NCBI GenBank assembly: GCA_036435485.1
Contig: CM071597.1
Location: 50,203,881 to 50,267,880, forward strand
From: Saposhnikovia divaricata
Lineage: Eukaryota; Streptophyta; Magnoliopsida; Apiales; Apiaceae
Reading direction: 5' to 3'
Length of the DNA: 64,000 nt
Position 1 is the first letter of the stretch. Each line of letters begins with the position of its first letter. Below are positions 34,961 to 47,883 of this stretch, one piece after another. The notes below the pieces were generated by a model. The model was not told the origin of the DNA. It saw nothing but the letters and a program-made list of their open reading frames with translations, and did not search any database. The position numbers and the translations under genes are program-made.

Positions 34961-37283
34961 CAAGAAATATTGACTCCCGGTCTATATTTGATGAATAAGA
35001 TGTATACGCCCTTCTATGAGGGTCTTACAATAACCGGCTTATAGTTGATACGATAGCTATCTAATTTATAAGCCAATAACAATCAGGGAACAAGCATAAT
35101 GATATAACTTGAAAGTAGGCATGCATGCTATGACATATGTATAACAGAAAACATATATATAAATTTATTCAATCACAACAACAGCCTAAAAGAAGGGAAT
35201 TGAAACTTGCCTGGTAGTCGAGTACGGTAAGGGGTAGTGATAGCGGGTCCCGGGTCAGCTTGGTGATCTAAAAATAGCCAAGGCATTCGGGATTAATCAC
35301 TTAACATCTTAAAAGTTAAGTTATACTTAAATCGAAACACGTTCTCGAGTTATCTCGTTATACCCCTTTTAGTGGATTCCTTTTATCCTCGATCCGACCC
35401 GACATTCGTTCGTTAATACGACATGTCATTGTACTTACACTTGGGACATACTTAAGTCATACAAGTTCTAAAGTCGATCGTTATGAATCAATATTATGCT
35501 CCGAGTTTTATCGTCCGTTGTCTAAGTGTTTTACCGAAGTTATAATCAAGCGGGTTTTTAGGGGTTCGTTCGCGATTAACTTTGATTCGAACATTTTTAT
35601 AAAATCGGAAAACGATCCTTTTCACATGAGGTTTTCTCTCACACCTTCCTTTTTACCTCTAGTATTTAATTACCAAGATTCGCCACTGACTTACGTATTT
35701 TATCGGGGTTCAATTTCAGTTACGAACTTTCGTTTACGGATTCGAACTACTTTTAGTAAACCGACCGTAACTCCTAAACCGTAAGTCCGTTTCACGCGTT
35801 CTTTATATCAAAACGAAGCTTATAACATAACCTATCTTATCATGGGAAAATACAACACTGGACAGTGAGTTCATGCTACTGTGATGCACGGTTTTTAAAG
35901 ATTATCGAAAATTCGGCATTACGACGGCTATGTTTACATGCTTTTCCAAATTTTTATCATCATCAAATCATCCTCCAACAACAACCAATTCAAGACCTAA
36001 AGTTTCTCATCTATTCTAAGTCATGATATCTCAAGAACAACTCAAATCCAACAAGTATGAAACATCAATAACAACCAATTATGCATACATGGATCTAAAC
36101 ATACTAACACCTCTCCATCATATATCCATCCAAAAAAAATCCATAAACTCAAAGTAGTACTAAGGGTTCTTGAGCTTTATACCTTCCTTGGAGAGTGAAT
36201 AACACTTGTTAAGCCTTGAATGATCCTTAAGTAGCCTTAGTATACTTGAATCATTCAAAAGAAAACAAGAACACAAAGTTAATACTTAAAAGTTACTATT
36301 CATCATCATCTTCTTGATTTTATATCTCAAGATTGGTATGGAATTTGAAGATGAAATTCATAGGGTATCTTAGTTATGAAATATAGGACTCACCTTAATT
36401 TTCTTGAGATTTAACCATGGATGGAAGTTGGATTTCTCCTCTTGAAAAAGAGGGCAGGTCCAAAATGGAGGTAAATGGAGGGGGAAAGAGTTTGTTTGCA
36501 TCTTTTACTTGGTTGCTTGTGCTAAATGAATTATTGGGATGAGGTTTTGATAATATCTTGGCCAAAAGTAACTTTAATAAAGTGATTATGTCATGGATGA
36601 TGTTTAAACAAGTGGACAAGTGGTGTGTCATGTACTAATATCTTGTATCCTTGGTTTGATTCTTAGTGTGCTAGTTACTCTTGCAAATAGCTTAGTTACT
36701 TGATCTCATCCACTTGCACATACTTGCATCTTGGTTCTATGCTCTTTTCTTTGTCCGTTTATTGCTCAATTCATTGATCGTTCGGACGAATAACTAAGTA
36801 GTTTCACCTCTAGGGTTTACCGGGAAATTTCTCGATATTCATAATACCTTCCCCAATCCTTAATATAATCCTCGTGATGACCATGCAGGATATTTAATCT
36901 CGATACGAACTTAATCCGTAATCTAGGATTCGTTCGCTTTATTGATTAATCTCGTTATAACATTTTAGCGGTTTCTAGAACGCTTGTTTCACTGCCTCAG
37001 TGGTTTCCTACCTTCATTCTTAAATCAAATATAATAACATCCCAAAATATCAAATCCTCAAAGTTAATATCTCAATTCTTGGATTATAATAATATTTAAT
37101 CCACTGTCCGGTCAAATATTATACCGAGAAAGAATTTTGAATTTCTGAATTCCGATCGTCTCTGCATTCACTTATTTCCTCCGCGTATTACTAATATGAC
37201 TTCGAAACATCCATATCACGTCCCGTACATAGGGTGGCGTGAAAAGTTTTCCAACTTACAAAATCACTATTCATCCACCAAAT

Positions 37284-37400
37284 TACTATGCACGTAAAGG
37301 AAATACTATGCACGTACGGGAAACACTATGCTCGTACGGGAAATACTATGCACGTATGGGAAACACTATGCACGTACGGGAAACACTATGCACGTACTCA
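37284..37400. repeat. Six 20-bp tandem repeats in element A LTR
   Basis: The unit ACTATGCACGTACGGGAAAY has an exact 20-bp period and a few substitutions. The same array is in the other LTR (about 47509-47620). The period is not a multiple of three, so the open frames across it are incidental. Confidence 0.9.
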
Positions 37401-37660
37401 TTTCCCTTCAAGGATCCATTAGCTCCTTCCTGGATGGTAGATTATTCTTATCTAGGTCCTCAACCATCGAATTACTCTCTTCTGACAATATACCAATGCA
37501 TCAGGATCATTGTCCAAAGCAATATCCATTCATTACAATCATTGTCCTTTGAAATCACCATTCATTAGAGCTGGTGACCTTGTTGTCGGAATTATTGTTC
37601 CTCATTTTATCATTACTTAATAAAAAGTTTTAATTATATCCAAAATTTGGAGTTCTTACA

Positions 37661-37679
37661 GTCTCCCCTCCTTAAAAGG
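37661..37679 (-). promoter_or_regulatory. Element A polypurine tract
   Basis: On the minus strand CCTTTTAAGGAGGGGAGAC directly precedes the LTR start TGTAAGAAC. It is almost identical to the T1 tract, including the preceding GATTCCGGGACGGAATCC. Confidence 0.85.
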
Positions 37680-40600
37680 ATTCCGTCCCGGAATCAGGTA
37701 GGAAGCAAAGAGTCGTTTGCCTGTCGTTCACTTTTTAGCTTCCCGGTCAATTCTTAGTCGTTCTACCCTTCCTCAGCACATCTTCTAGTGCTATAATCCA
37801 TACTGTATCCTTTTTCCATCAATGTTGCTACTTTTCGTACAACTCACTATCCGGGTTATACTCTTACTCAATCTTATCCTTATTGATACCTGCAGTAACA
37901 TTGGTATCACTATCACCCTACGAATTCGGAGGTAACCTCGCTCGTACTGTGCATTTCCTAATCGCTTTAATCTTCGCAATCTCGATCAATATAGAGAAGT
38001 GGAAAGATTTATTGAGAGATCACTATGATCAATTGAACATTTGTTATATTGCATAGTTAGTACAGAAGGGGGCCAGCCTTTAGTACTTGACAAGCAATTA
38101 AACAAGTTATGGTATTCCACTTAGACTTCTATCACATAGACAGATAGTCATGTAGCCGTACCTCCCCTCCTTAAAGGGTTGTTCTTCTCAATTCATAAAG
38201 AAGATGAGTAAGAGAGAAGAAAAGAAAAGAATTCTAAAGGATTATAGAAAGTTTTCATGATTGTAAAATATAATACTCAGAATTTACCTCTAAACTATAG
38301 AGGTTCATCAAAGAAGAAAATAATCATGATTATATCCAATACCATTTGATCGCAATCTCATGAGTCAACATATCTTGCTGCTTTGTCCATTATTCTATGG
38401 ACTTATACTCTGGTTCAACCTTAGCAACATTTACTTTTGGAGAATATTTGAACCTCTCAGGTTAAATCTTAGTTTCTCGCTTGACACCATTGTTACTGAC
38501 ATTCCATGTCACGCTACTAGCTTTTTCATATCTATAATATTAACACTATCAGGTTGTCATCCCGAGAATTTATCAAAAAAACCCTTTTATTAATCCATTC
38601 ATAACATTCCTTGCTTCATATTCCATAGTTGCTTTCCCAGTCTTTTCTTTATCAATCACATCCTTCTTATTATCTGATTCTTATTTACTTTCACCTTCAT
38701 CTTTTTATTGAGATATCTTTTGCACTTGGTACCTCCTTATTGGTATCCCGTTACATTTACTCTATAATCATCACATTATTCCAATTTAAATTCTCCGAAA
38801 TGAATCTGGCCGATCCCTTTAACTTAGATTCAATATAATCTACTTCTGCCAACCTTGTTTCTCATCACTTGCTATTTTCTATCCGTGATTTTCCATAGGT
38901 TGTTCTTCGTAAGTCAGACCAGGTCGTATACTTACCTGCTCGTACTCTTATCATCTATCGAGCATCTGCATTTTACTGGCATAGCCTTGCCACATGAAAC
39001 ACGTTACGATCATGCTATAAGTTTTGGGGGTAGAGCTGGCTCAAATGCCATCTTCCGAACACTTGTCAGATGGCCCAACAAATCTCGGCTCAACTGCCCT
39101 TATTTCTTTTTACGGGAATACATTTAGCATCATGAATCGTCCGCCTCATATTCTCTATCTTGTTTGCGCAGAAGTACACTAACACAACTTGCTTGTCATT
39201 CATCAACATGCCATTTAGCTTATCAATAGCATCACTTTCTTTATTTTTACGTTGTCATCTACTTTCTTAGAAGAATCGCCATCGCTTGTTGTTTAAATAG
39301 TGTGTTAATAGCTAACCATACGGGTTTCAAATCCTTTAGGGAGACAGAGTAATCACTATTCCTTATCCATAAGGAGCACTTCCTGAACTTGATGTAGATA
39401 TCACATGAAGTAGATAAAATTGAAGAAGAGCTTCAAGCATCGCAGCTATGTCCGGTTGATGAAACTATCGCTCATGCATGTTCCATAAAAGACTGGAAAC
39501 TTAACGGTTTACTTCGTCAATTTTGTATCATGGTCCTGGTCCGCCTCAAAACGGGACCTTCTAAGGTACGTAATATGCTTAAGACTCCATCAGGAATCGA
39601 ATCTTTACTTAAACTATTATTACCTTCGATTCTTGCACAATCATCAAAAGGAATGTAACTTCCTCCACTCCAATATGACCTTCAAGGTCTTTCCAAATAT
39701 CATTTTGTTTCTTCGGTATGAACATTTATAATTATTCCTTTATACTTAGACTGTCGGCCACCTCATTGGCCTTTCCTGATAATAATAATTTCTGGTAATC
39801 CTTGTTCTCTGGATATATTCCAATTCAAACATTTCTACCTCATTCCCATCTTTGTTGGGTGAAAGCATTCAACCTTAAGCTCTGCTGATGGAGAAAAATA
39901 TATTTATCAGTCTTTCTCCATAAGTCATTGCTTTCACCTACCCGTGGGAACTTTATCACGTTTATTCCCAATCCTACTTAGGATACTTCTTTTCTTAGTT
40001 CTTTTCTTGTCTTAGGATAATCTCAACCTTTATAGGTTCAATCCATACTTCCTCAGGGTTTCATACATGCCTCATCTGGCATTATTGTTACTATGTCATG
40101 CATTCCTTACCAAACTTCCATTTTGAAGTTCGGAATATTACCTTTTTCCTTGTAAGGTTTCATAGGTCATCCTCATCCTTCCTCCTGTATTTTCTGGGTA
40201 CAGGGTATATCAAAATGTCATTGATCAATACTCTAATAATTCTATCTATGTTCTTTCCAGAACTCTTTTTAATAATCCTTACCGGTCATTGTTGCCTTAG
40301 CAAGTCCAGCTCATATCATCTGAAGTCATAATGTCGTTATTAGGGTTAATGCCACCCCTTGTGCATTCCCCAGGGTTTGTCTTAATTTATGGATATCCTA
40401 TCCTTAATTCAACTGCCAAGGAATTCATGCATCTTATAATTGGCAATCAGATCATGTATCCTTAATAAAGGTCTCTTTTCAATCATTCTCATTTGATAAT
40501 CGATCGGTGGCTTAATGCCACCCTCTTCTTTCAGATAGTTGTCAGCCTATTTGGCCTTCCAAAAGGCAACGTATGCCTATCTGCTCTCTTACAGAACTTG

Positions 40601-43082
40601 GTAATGGTAGCAAGGATGTTTTGGAAGATATTGGTCGAGTTCAACGTGAATCTCTTAGTACTTATCGTTCTTCTCAAATGTACTTGTCTTAGACAAAATT
40701 TCTACAGCATACTGATCCATCTCTGACCATTTCCATACTCTCTTCATAAACCTTCGTTGTTTACTTCCCTTAGTCGTAATATGTTCATGGTATTCATGAT
40801 ACCCTAACATCATACCTCTCAAGTCACTATACTTCCATTTTACTCGTAATCTTGGACAACCATATACACATGAGTCACTTTAGTACGGGTTACCCCATCC
40901 CAAAAAGGTCTAGTAAATTCCCCATCAAAACATGGGTTGCAAAGGGTTTAGTAGAAGATTCCTACGATCTCATTAATATTTCCTTTATGTCAGAAGCCCT
41001 TGCAGTCGGTGCTTACTTAGAAGCAACCCTGCTTTGTCTTTTCGTTGCTGGTCTAGTCACTTTATAGTCCGTTGTGACTTGGCCTCAACTGGCCACACTA
41101 AAATAAAAATATATGATTTTAAGGGTTGGCTAATTAGCATTACTTTTCTAGCAATTGCCGGCATAGTGTCTTCTTCTTTGATACCTTTCTACCTTCCAAA
41201 ACTTTACTTCATATAAGTCTTAATCGGCTACTCAGCGCCGTCTCCGATCGCCTTTCCTCTATTTTTATCTTTTCAACTATTCTTATCAATCCCGCGTGCC
41301 ACGCAAGCTTACCATTCCTGGCATAACAGCCTTTTCACTTAAGTCAATCCCGGAGTTTCTCCGTCCGGCTAATTTCTTACTTACATTTCCTATTTTCGTC
41401 CAATCTCACTTCATCATTTTATCACTACCGTCGATTGTAATGCTCAGGGTTCGTTTACTAACCCATTTTACAGCATCCTTACCCAAATCATAGGATTTGC
41501 TCCAGTTTCTACTCTCTTCCATGACATTCTCTGATAATCAGAAAGACAAGGTTTGCCAAAATTCACCGAATTCATTTCCAGACTCAGGGAAATTTTGATC
41601 AATCTACCCACCTACTGGTAACATTAAGGAGACCAGTTTCGAAACCTGAATAATAGTTCTATGAACCTCCAAGCAGGTGGAATCATAAGCAGTCATAGTT
41701 AACGAAATAATCATCATCAGATTGGAAGTTTACCCACAGGAGAGGAATCAATTATATCCATCCCTTAGAAGGGAATCAATAGTTTCAAACTGAAACCTGT
41801 CACAACGTCCTGATACCTATACGTCCTGATATTCAATACTACCAAATGTCGGTCTACCTAACCCTTTATACGAAGCGTCGTTGGAAGCACAAAGTCTCTT
41901 TTTTCCATTAAGCAATGCCAGCTCTTGGTCATTACCAATTTCACCTTTTAGCTCCAGGAAGATTTTCTCACATTTTTCTCTTTAACTGCTGATCGTATTA
42001 CTTGATCTATTATAATTCTGCATCGGAATAAACTTAAGGTAACTACTATAATTCATTGAAAGAAAGAATTTAATATTCCTCTGAATTACATGCATCTAAC
42101 ATTTCTGGTTCATCATTTTACTGAGTTGAAATTAACCCTATACTTAGTCTCTGGCAGTAGTCTCATTACGAGTTCATCTTGACTCACTGGTCTTATCTTC
42201 CGGTAGGTTCTGAGATCATTGTCTTGCTTACTACTTCCTTATATAACTTTATCCAATCATGCTATCACTTCCCAATGTCTTTACTTTCTGACTGATTCAT
42301 TCATAAAATGAACATTTCCCTTAATAAAACCACCTTATTAACCTCAATTTGGTTCCATAATTTACAACCTACGACACCTGCCTTCTCATGGCGAATTATT
42401 ACTGACCATATTCATACTAATTCATTTATCAAATGATATGGCACTTACTGCCTCCTTCTCAACTATTCCTAGGGACTCTACTCCTCGCCCTAAATCAATG
42501 TCTTTGATAATCATACATCCCTCTAGCTCTTTCTTCGTTAATATGGAAGTCTCTAGGGATTCTCGTCTATTCCCGTATAAGATCTCAAGTGATCCTTTCA
42601 ATCCGTCTTACTTGCTGGTACTACCTCCAGTAGACCGGCTACGAATCCAACATGAATCTTCAGTTCTCTTGCTAATAACTCAGTTCTTTATGCTCCCTTT
42701 TCTGAGCACTATACTTTAATCATCACAGTTTTTCTGGCTGCAACCCTCATTCCGCAAGGGTAAGCTCCTTATCCTAACAGGATTTTTTCCTTATCTGCTG
42801 GAACCTCTTCCGGGTCTCCAGTAGGGTACTCCATCGAATTACCCGCTGATCTTCAGCATATAAAGCATCATCGCGCTGCTGCTTGTATGCCTCAAGGTCT
42901 GTCGCCTTACTCGTCGTTACGATATCGAGCTAAGTTACTATCATGATACTTAAGAGTTCCCATAAGGGTTTTATATGTCATCACTACATTAAGTAGTCCG
43001 ACTATGAACTTGGCAAGAGTTCTTATTATCTTAGTGAATTTATTGTTTTAACGTCGCCTCATCTCTGGGGTGTTTAACGTAC

Positions 43083-43094
43083 GCTCTGATACCA
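43083..43094 (-). promoter_or_regulatory. Element A primer-binding site
   Basis: The minus strand reads TGGTATCAGAGC, a perfect 12-base initiator-Met tRNA complement, four bases after the LTR end. It sets the element's orientation as minus. Confidence 0.92.
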
Positions 43095-43098
43095 CTTC

Positions 43099-46000
43099 TG
43101 TAACACCCCCAGATCCGGGGTCCGGGATCCGGTGGTTACGGCTTCCAATTCTGTCCACAACAATTGAACTTTCCTTAACATAAAATAAATTACGTCTCTA
43201 TGACCCAACACAACAATATAAAACACACCCGTTATAGTCCCAGAGATGAAATCAGAGTAACAATCAAATTTTTATTAATCACATTATGAGTTCTTACAAT
43301 CCAAAAGAATTTCAATATAAATACATACTCTTTGCCATCCATTTACATAAGTCATACTAGACCATAATCTTGGTAATGAAAGAATAAATATATCCTACCA
43401 ATAGCTTCTTCTTCAGCTCTGGTAGTCTCATCGTCCTCGCCCGCGTCGAGTGCGCCTTGTGCGAGTCATCTGGTCTAGCTGTTGTTGTGATATAATAATA
43501 AAGCAAGGGTGAGCAATAGCCCACCAACAATAATATATAACTGAACGATAATGTATAACAGTTCAAAAGTATCTTTCAAACCATATGCCATGCATTTACG
43601 GAAATGATGCCAGTATAATATGAACGATGAAGTTACAAGGTAACTTAAAGTATTTGTTTATAGAAATATCTGCTACATCAAAAGTAAGCGAGATATTCTC
43701 ATTGTTATTAAGAAGAGGAACTTGCATGAAAAGGTTGCAATTCCAGTTATGAACACTTTTCCAGCTCTGCCAACAGTAATCATGTTGCAGGAAATAAATA
43801 AGTTTGGATGATGAACCGATGATGGAGTATTCACCGCGCCCGCTGTTCCAATCTTGATGATCAGTCGAGATCGTACAGCTCAATTTAGATTTACTACCGG
43901 TAGAAGGAAGAACTGACGGCTTTACTTGTATACCGCCTTACTAGCTCTCCCCGGCCAATGGTTGGGCCAAAGGGGATGGACCGGCGCTACTCGGCCTCTT
44001 ACACGACTCCTAGTTCAAATAGAATTCATGATTCTGAATGTAACGTTCGTCCCCCTTTCCCCAAGTATAATACTTGTTGATAAGACTCTACAAAGTAGTC
44101 GTATCTAGTTGGAAAGGAAAATTCACCAATCACTTCCAAGCTATTGCTTGGTAACGAATATCAACTTGTTCCAACAATCTTACCCCTCGAAAGATGAGAA
44201 GGTAAACAACGACTTAATAAGTCAATAGCACCCGAGTTGCGAGTGAAGAGAATACTTTATGACCGGGAAGTCGACAAGATAATTAACATTTTCCAAGTAA
44301 GGTTCCCTTATTATTAGGGAGATAGACTCAAAGAAGAATGATGTCTGAGAACCTTTCTTGATATATGATTAATAATAATATGACTCCGAAATATTTTCCG
44401 TAATAATCGAAGAAGATAAACCTTATCGAGGTTATTCTAAGTATGGAATAAATATTCAGAGAATATTTATTAAAATATTTTACAGAATATTTAGGAATAT
44501 GAAAGAATATCTTTAATCAGAGTATTTCTCAAATAATCCTTGAAGAAATATCGAGAGAATATTTATTGCATAATTAAATATTCAAATGAATATTCAAAAT
44601 AATATTCATTACTTAATAAGACCTGAAAGGAATATTTAAAATATTTAAAATAATATTCGATGATTAAATAGAACCCTGGATGAATATTCAAAATAATATT
44701 CATAATAAATTAGGAATTTAAATGAATATTGATAAAGTAATATTCATTTAATGAATAATATTCTAAATGAATATCAAGTAATATTCATTTAGTAATTCAA
44801 GCTTTAAGGGAATATTCGAGACAAGACTCGATAAATAAATCAAGTTTCAGATGAACATTAAAATAATATTCGCCAGGTAATTACTATCTTAAATGAATAC
44901 TCAAATGTAATCTTCATTTAATGAATAATATTCTAAATGAATATCCAAATAATATTCATTTAGTAGTCCAACCTTTAGAAGAATATTCGAAATAATAATC
45001 GATAAATAATTCGACTCTGAATGAATATTAAAAATATTATTCGTCGAATAGTTACGTTCAAATAATTATTTGAAGTAAGGATCGTTAAAATAAATAATCT
45101 CGAACGAATATTCAAATAATATTCGTCGCTCGAATAATGGAAAATATTTACTTAAATATTTTCCTCCGAGGTAATCTCGATATATCAAGAAATATTGACT
45201 CCCGGTCTATATTTGATGAATAAGATGTATACGCCCTTCTATGAGGCTCTTACAATAACCGGCTTATAGTTGATACGATAGCTATCTAATTTATAAGCCA
45301 ATAACAATCAGGGAACAAGCATAATGATATAACTTGAAAGTAGGCATGCATGCTATGACATATGTATAACAGAAAACATATATATAAATTTATTCAATCA
45401 CAACAACAGCCTAAAAGAAGGGAATTGAAACTTGCCTGGTAGTCGAGTACGGTAAGGGGTAGTGATAGCGGGTCCCGGGTCAGCTTGGTGATCTAAAAAT
45501 AGTCAAGGCATTCGGGATTAATCACTTAACATCTTAAAAGTTAAGTTATATTTAATCGAAACACGTTCTCGAGTTATCTCGTTATACCCCTTTTAGTGGA
45601 TTCCTTTTATCCTCGATCCGACCCGACATTCGTTCGTTAATACGACATGTCATTGTACTTACACTTGGGACATACTTAAGTCATACAAGTTCTAAAGTCG
45701 ATCGTTACGAATCAATATTATGCTCCGAGTTTTATCGCCCGTTGTCTAAGTGTTTTACCGAAGTTATAATCAAGCGGGTTTTTAGGGGTTCGTTCGCGAT
45801 TAACTTTGATTCGAACATTTTTATAAAATCGGAAAACGATCCTTTTCACATGAGGTTTTCTCTCACACCTTCCTTTTTACCTCTAGTATTTAATTACCAA
45901 GATTTGCCACTGACTTACGTATTTTATCGGGGTTCAATTTCAGTTACGAACTTTCGTTTACGGATTCGAACTACTTTTAGTAAACCGACCGTAACTCCTA

Positions 46001-47883
46001 AACCGTAAGTCCGTTTCACGCGTTCTTTATATCAAAACGAAGCTTATAACATAACCTATCTTATCATGGGAAAATACAACACTGGACAGTGAGTTCATGC
46101 TACTGTGATGCACGGTTTTTAAAGATTATCGAAAATTCGGCATTACGACGGCTATGTTTACATGCTTTTCCAAATTTTTATCATCATCAAATCATCCTCC
46201 AACAACAACCAATTCAAGACCTAAAGTTTCTCATCTATTCTAAGTCATGATATCTCAAGAACAACTCAAATCCAACAAGTATGAAACATCAATAACAACC
46301 AATTATGCATACATGGATCTAAACATACTAACACCTCTCCATCATATATCCATCCCAAAAAAATCCATAAACTCAAAGTAGTACTAAGGGTTCTTGAGCT
46401 TTATACCTTCCTTGGAGAGTGAATAACACTTTTTAAGCCTTGAATGATCCTTAAGTAGCCTTAGTATACTTGAATCATTCAAAAGAAAACAAGAACACAA
46501 AGTTAATACTTAAAAGTTACTACTCATCATCATCTTCTTGATTTTATATCTCAAGATTGGTATGGAATTTGAAGATGAAATTCATAGGGTATCTTAGTTA
46601 TGAAATATAGGACTCACCTTAATTTTCTTGAGATTTAACCATGGATGGAAGTTGGATTTCTCCTCTTGAAAAAGAGGGCAGGTCCAAATGGAGGTAAATG
46701 GAGGGGGAAAGAGTTTGTTTGCATCTTTTACTTGGTTGCTTGTGCTAAATGAATTATTGGGATGAGGTTTTGATAATATCTTGGCCAAAAGTCACTTTAA
46801 TAAAGTGATTATGTCATGGATGATGTTTAAACAAGTGGACAAGTGGTGTGTCATGTACTAATATCTTGTATCCTTGGTTTGATTCTTAGTGTGCTAGTTA
46901 CTCTTGCAAATAGCTTAGTTACTTGATCTCATCCACTTGCACATACTTGCATCTTGGTTCTCTGCTCGTTTCTTTGTCCGTTTATTGCTCAATTCATTGA
47001 TCGTTCGGACGAATAACTAAGTAGTTTCACCTCTAGGGTTTACCGGGAAATTTCTCGATATTCATAATACCTTTCCCAATCCTTAATATAATCCTCGTGA
47101 TGACCATGCAGGATATTTAATCTCGATACGAACTTAATCCGTAATCTAGGATTCGTTCGCTTTATTGATTAATCTCGTTATAACATTTTAGCGGTTTCTA
47201 GAACGCTTGTTTCACTGCCTTAGTGGTTTCCTACCTTCATTCTTAAATCAAATTTAATAACATCCCAAAATATCAAATCCTCAAAGTTAATATCTCAATT
47301 CTTGGATTATAATAATATTTAATCCACTGTCCGGTCAAATATTATACCGAGAAAGAATTTGGAATTTCTGAATTCCGATCGTCTCTGCATTCACTTATTT
47401 CCTCCGCGTATTACTAATATGACTTCGAAACATCCATATCACGTCCCGTACATAGGGTGGCGTGAAAAGTTTTCCAACTTACAAAATCACTATTCATCCA
47501 CCAAATTACTATGCACGTACAGGAAATACTATGCACGTACGGGAAACACTATGCTCGTACGGGAAATACTATGCACGTATGGGAAACACTATGCACGTAC
47601 GGGAAACACTATGCACGTACTCATTTCCCTTCAAGGATCCATTAGCTCCTTCCTGGATGGTAGATTATTCTTATCTAGGTCCTCAACCATCGAATTACTC
47701 TCTTCTGACAATATACCAATGCATCAGGATCATTGTCCAAAGCAATATCCATTCATTACAATCATTGTCCTTTGAAACCACCATTCATTAGAGCTGGTGA
47801 CCTTGTTGTCGGAATCATTGTTCCTCATTTTATCATTACTTAATAAAAAGTTTTAATTATATCCAAAATTTGGGGTTCTTACA
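43099..47883 (-). repeat. Element A 5' LTR (right copy)
   Basis: It is 4,785 bp and matches 32874-37660 with about two dozen scattered differences, mostly single-base substitutions plus single-base deletions. It ends at the TSD CTTTC. No gene is seen. Confidence 0.95.

Larger units (their letters stand above)
32874..37660 (-). repeat. Element A 3' LTR (left copy)
   Basis: It is 4,787 bp and almost identical to 43099-47883. It contains a GAATATTC-rich block (about 34180-34960) and six 20-bp units at 37284-37400. Small frames present in both LTRs are LTR sequence, not genes. No gene is seen. Confidence 0.95.
37661..43098 (-). other. Element A interior, no intact gene
   Basis: This 5.4-kb stretch between the two LTRs has no long frame on either strand. 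I could not recognise zinc knuckles, DSG, FIDD or integrase motifs in it. Beside the polypurine tract a short stretch (about 37740-37790, minus strand) faintly resembles the end of the T1 Pol frame (GAACGACTAAGAA). The composition is unremarkable. It is either an extremely decayed coding region or unrelated filler carried by a non-autonomous element. Confidence 0.7.
32874..47883 (-). mobile_element. Element A: young, non-coding 15-kb Ty3-type retrotransposon
   Basis: On the plus strand it begins TGTAACACCCCC and ends GGTTCTTACA, with the TSD CTTTC at 32869-32873 and 47884-47888. Orientation is minus: the primer site lies next to the right LTR (43083-43094) and the polypurine tract next to the left LTR (37661-37679). 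Total length is 15,010 bp: LTRs of 4,787 and 4,785 bp and an interior of 5,438 bp. By eye the LTRs differ at about 24 positions (about 0.5%), so insertion was recent. The interior shows no gag or pol. This fits a large retrotransposon derivative (LARD-like) moved in trans by an autonomous relative, possibly T1-like, since termini and 3' motif are shared. Confidence 0.92.

Noticed and set aside
37284..37400. Possible CRISPR-like array
   Set aside because: The 20-bp units are directly adjacent with no spacers, and the DNA is plant nuclear.
37239..37568. Frame with repeated YARxGNTMHVRETLC-type residues, also at 47462-47791
   Set aside because: It comes from the 20-bp tandem repeat, whose period is not a multiple of three; it is LTR sequence.
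39000..42800. Several plus-strand frames of 60-95 codons in element A interior
   Set aside because: Hydrophobic, low-complexity translations of CT-rich sequence without recognisable motifs; length is as expected by chance.
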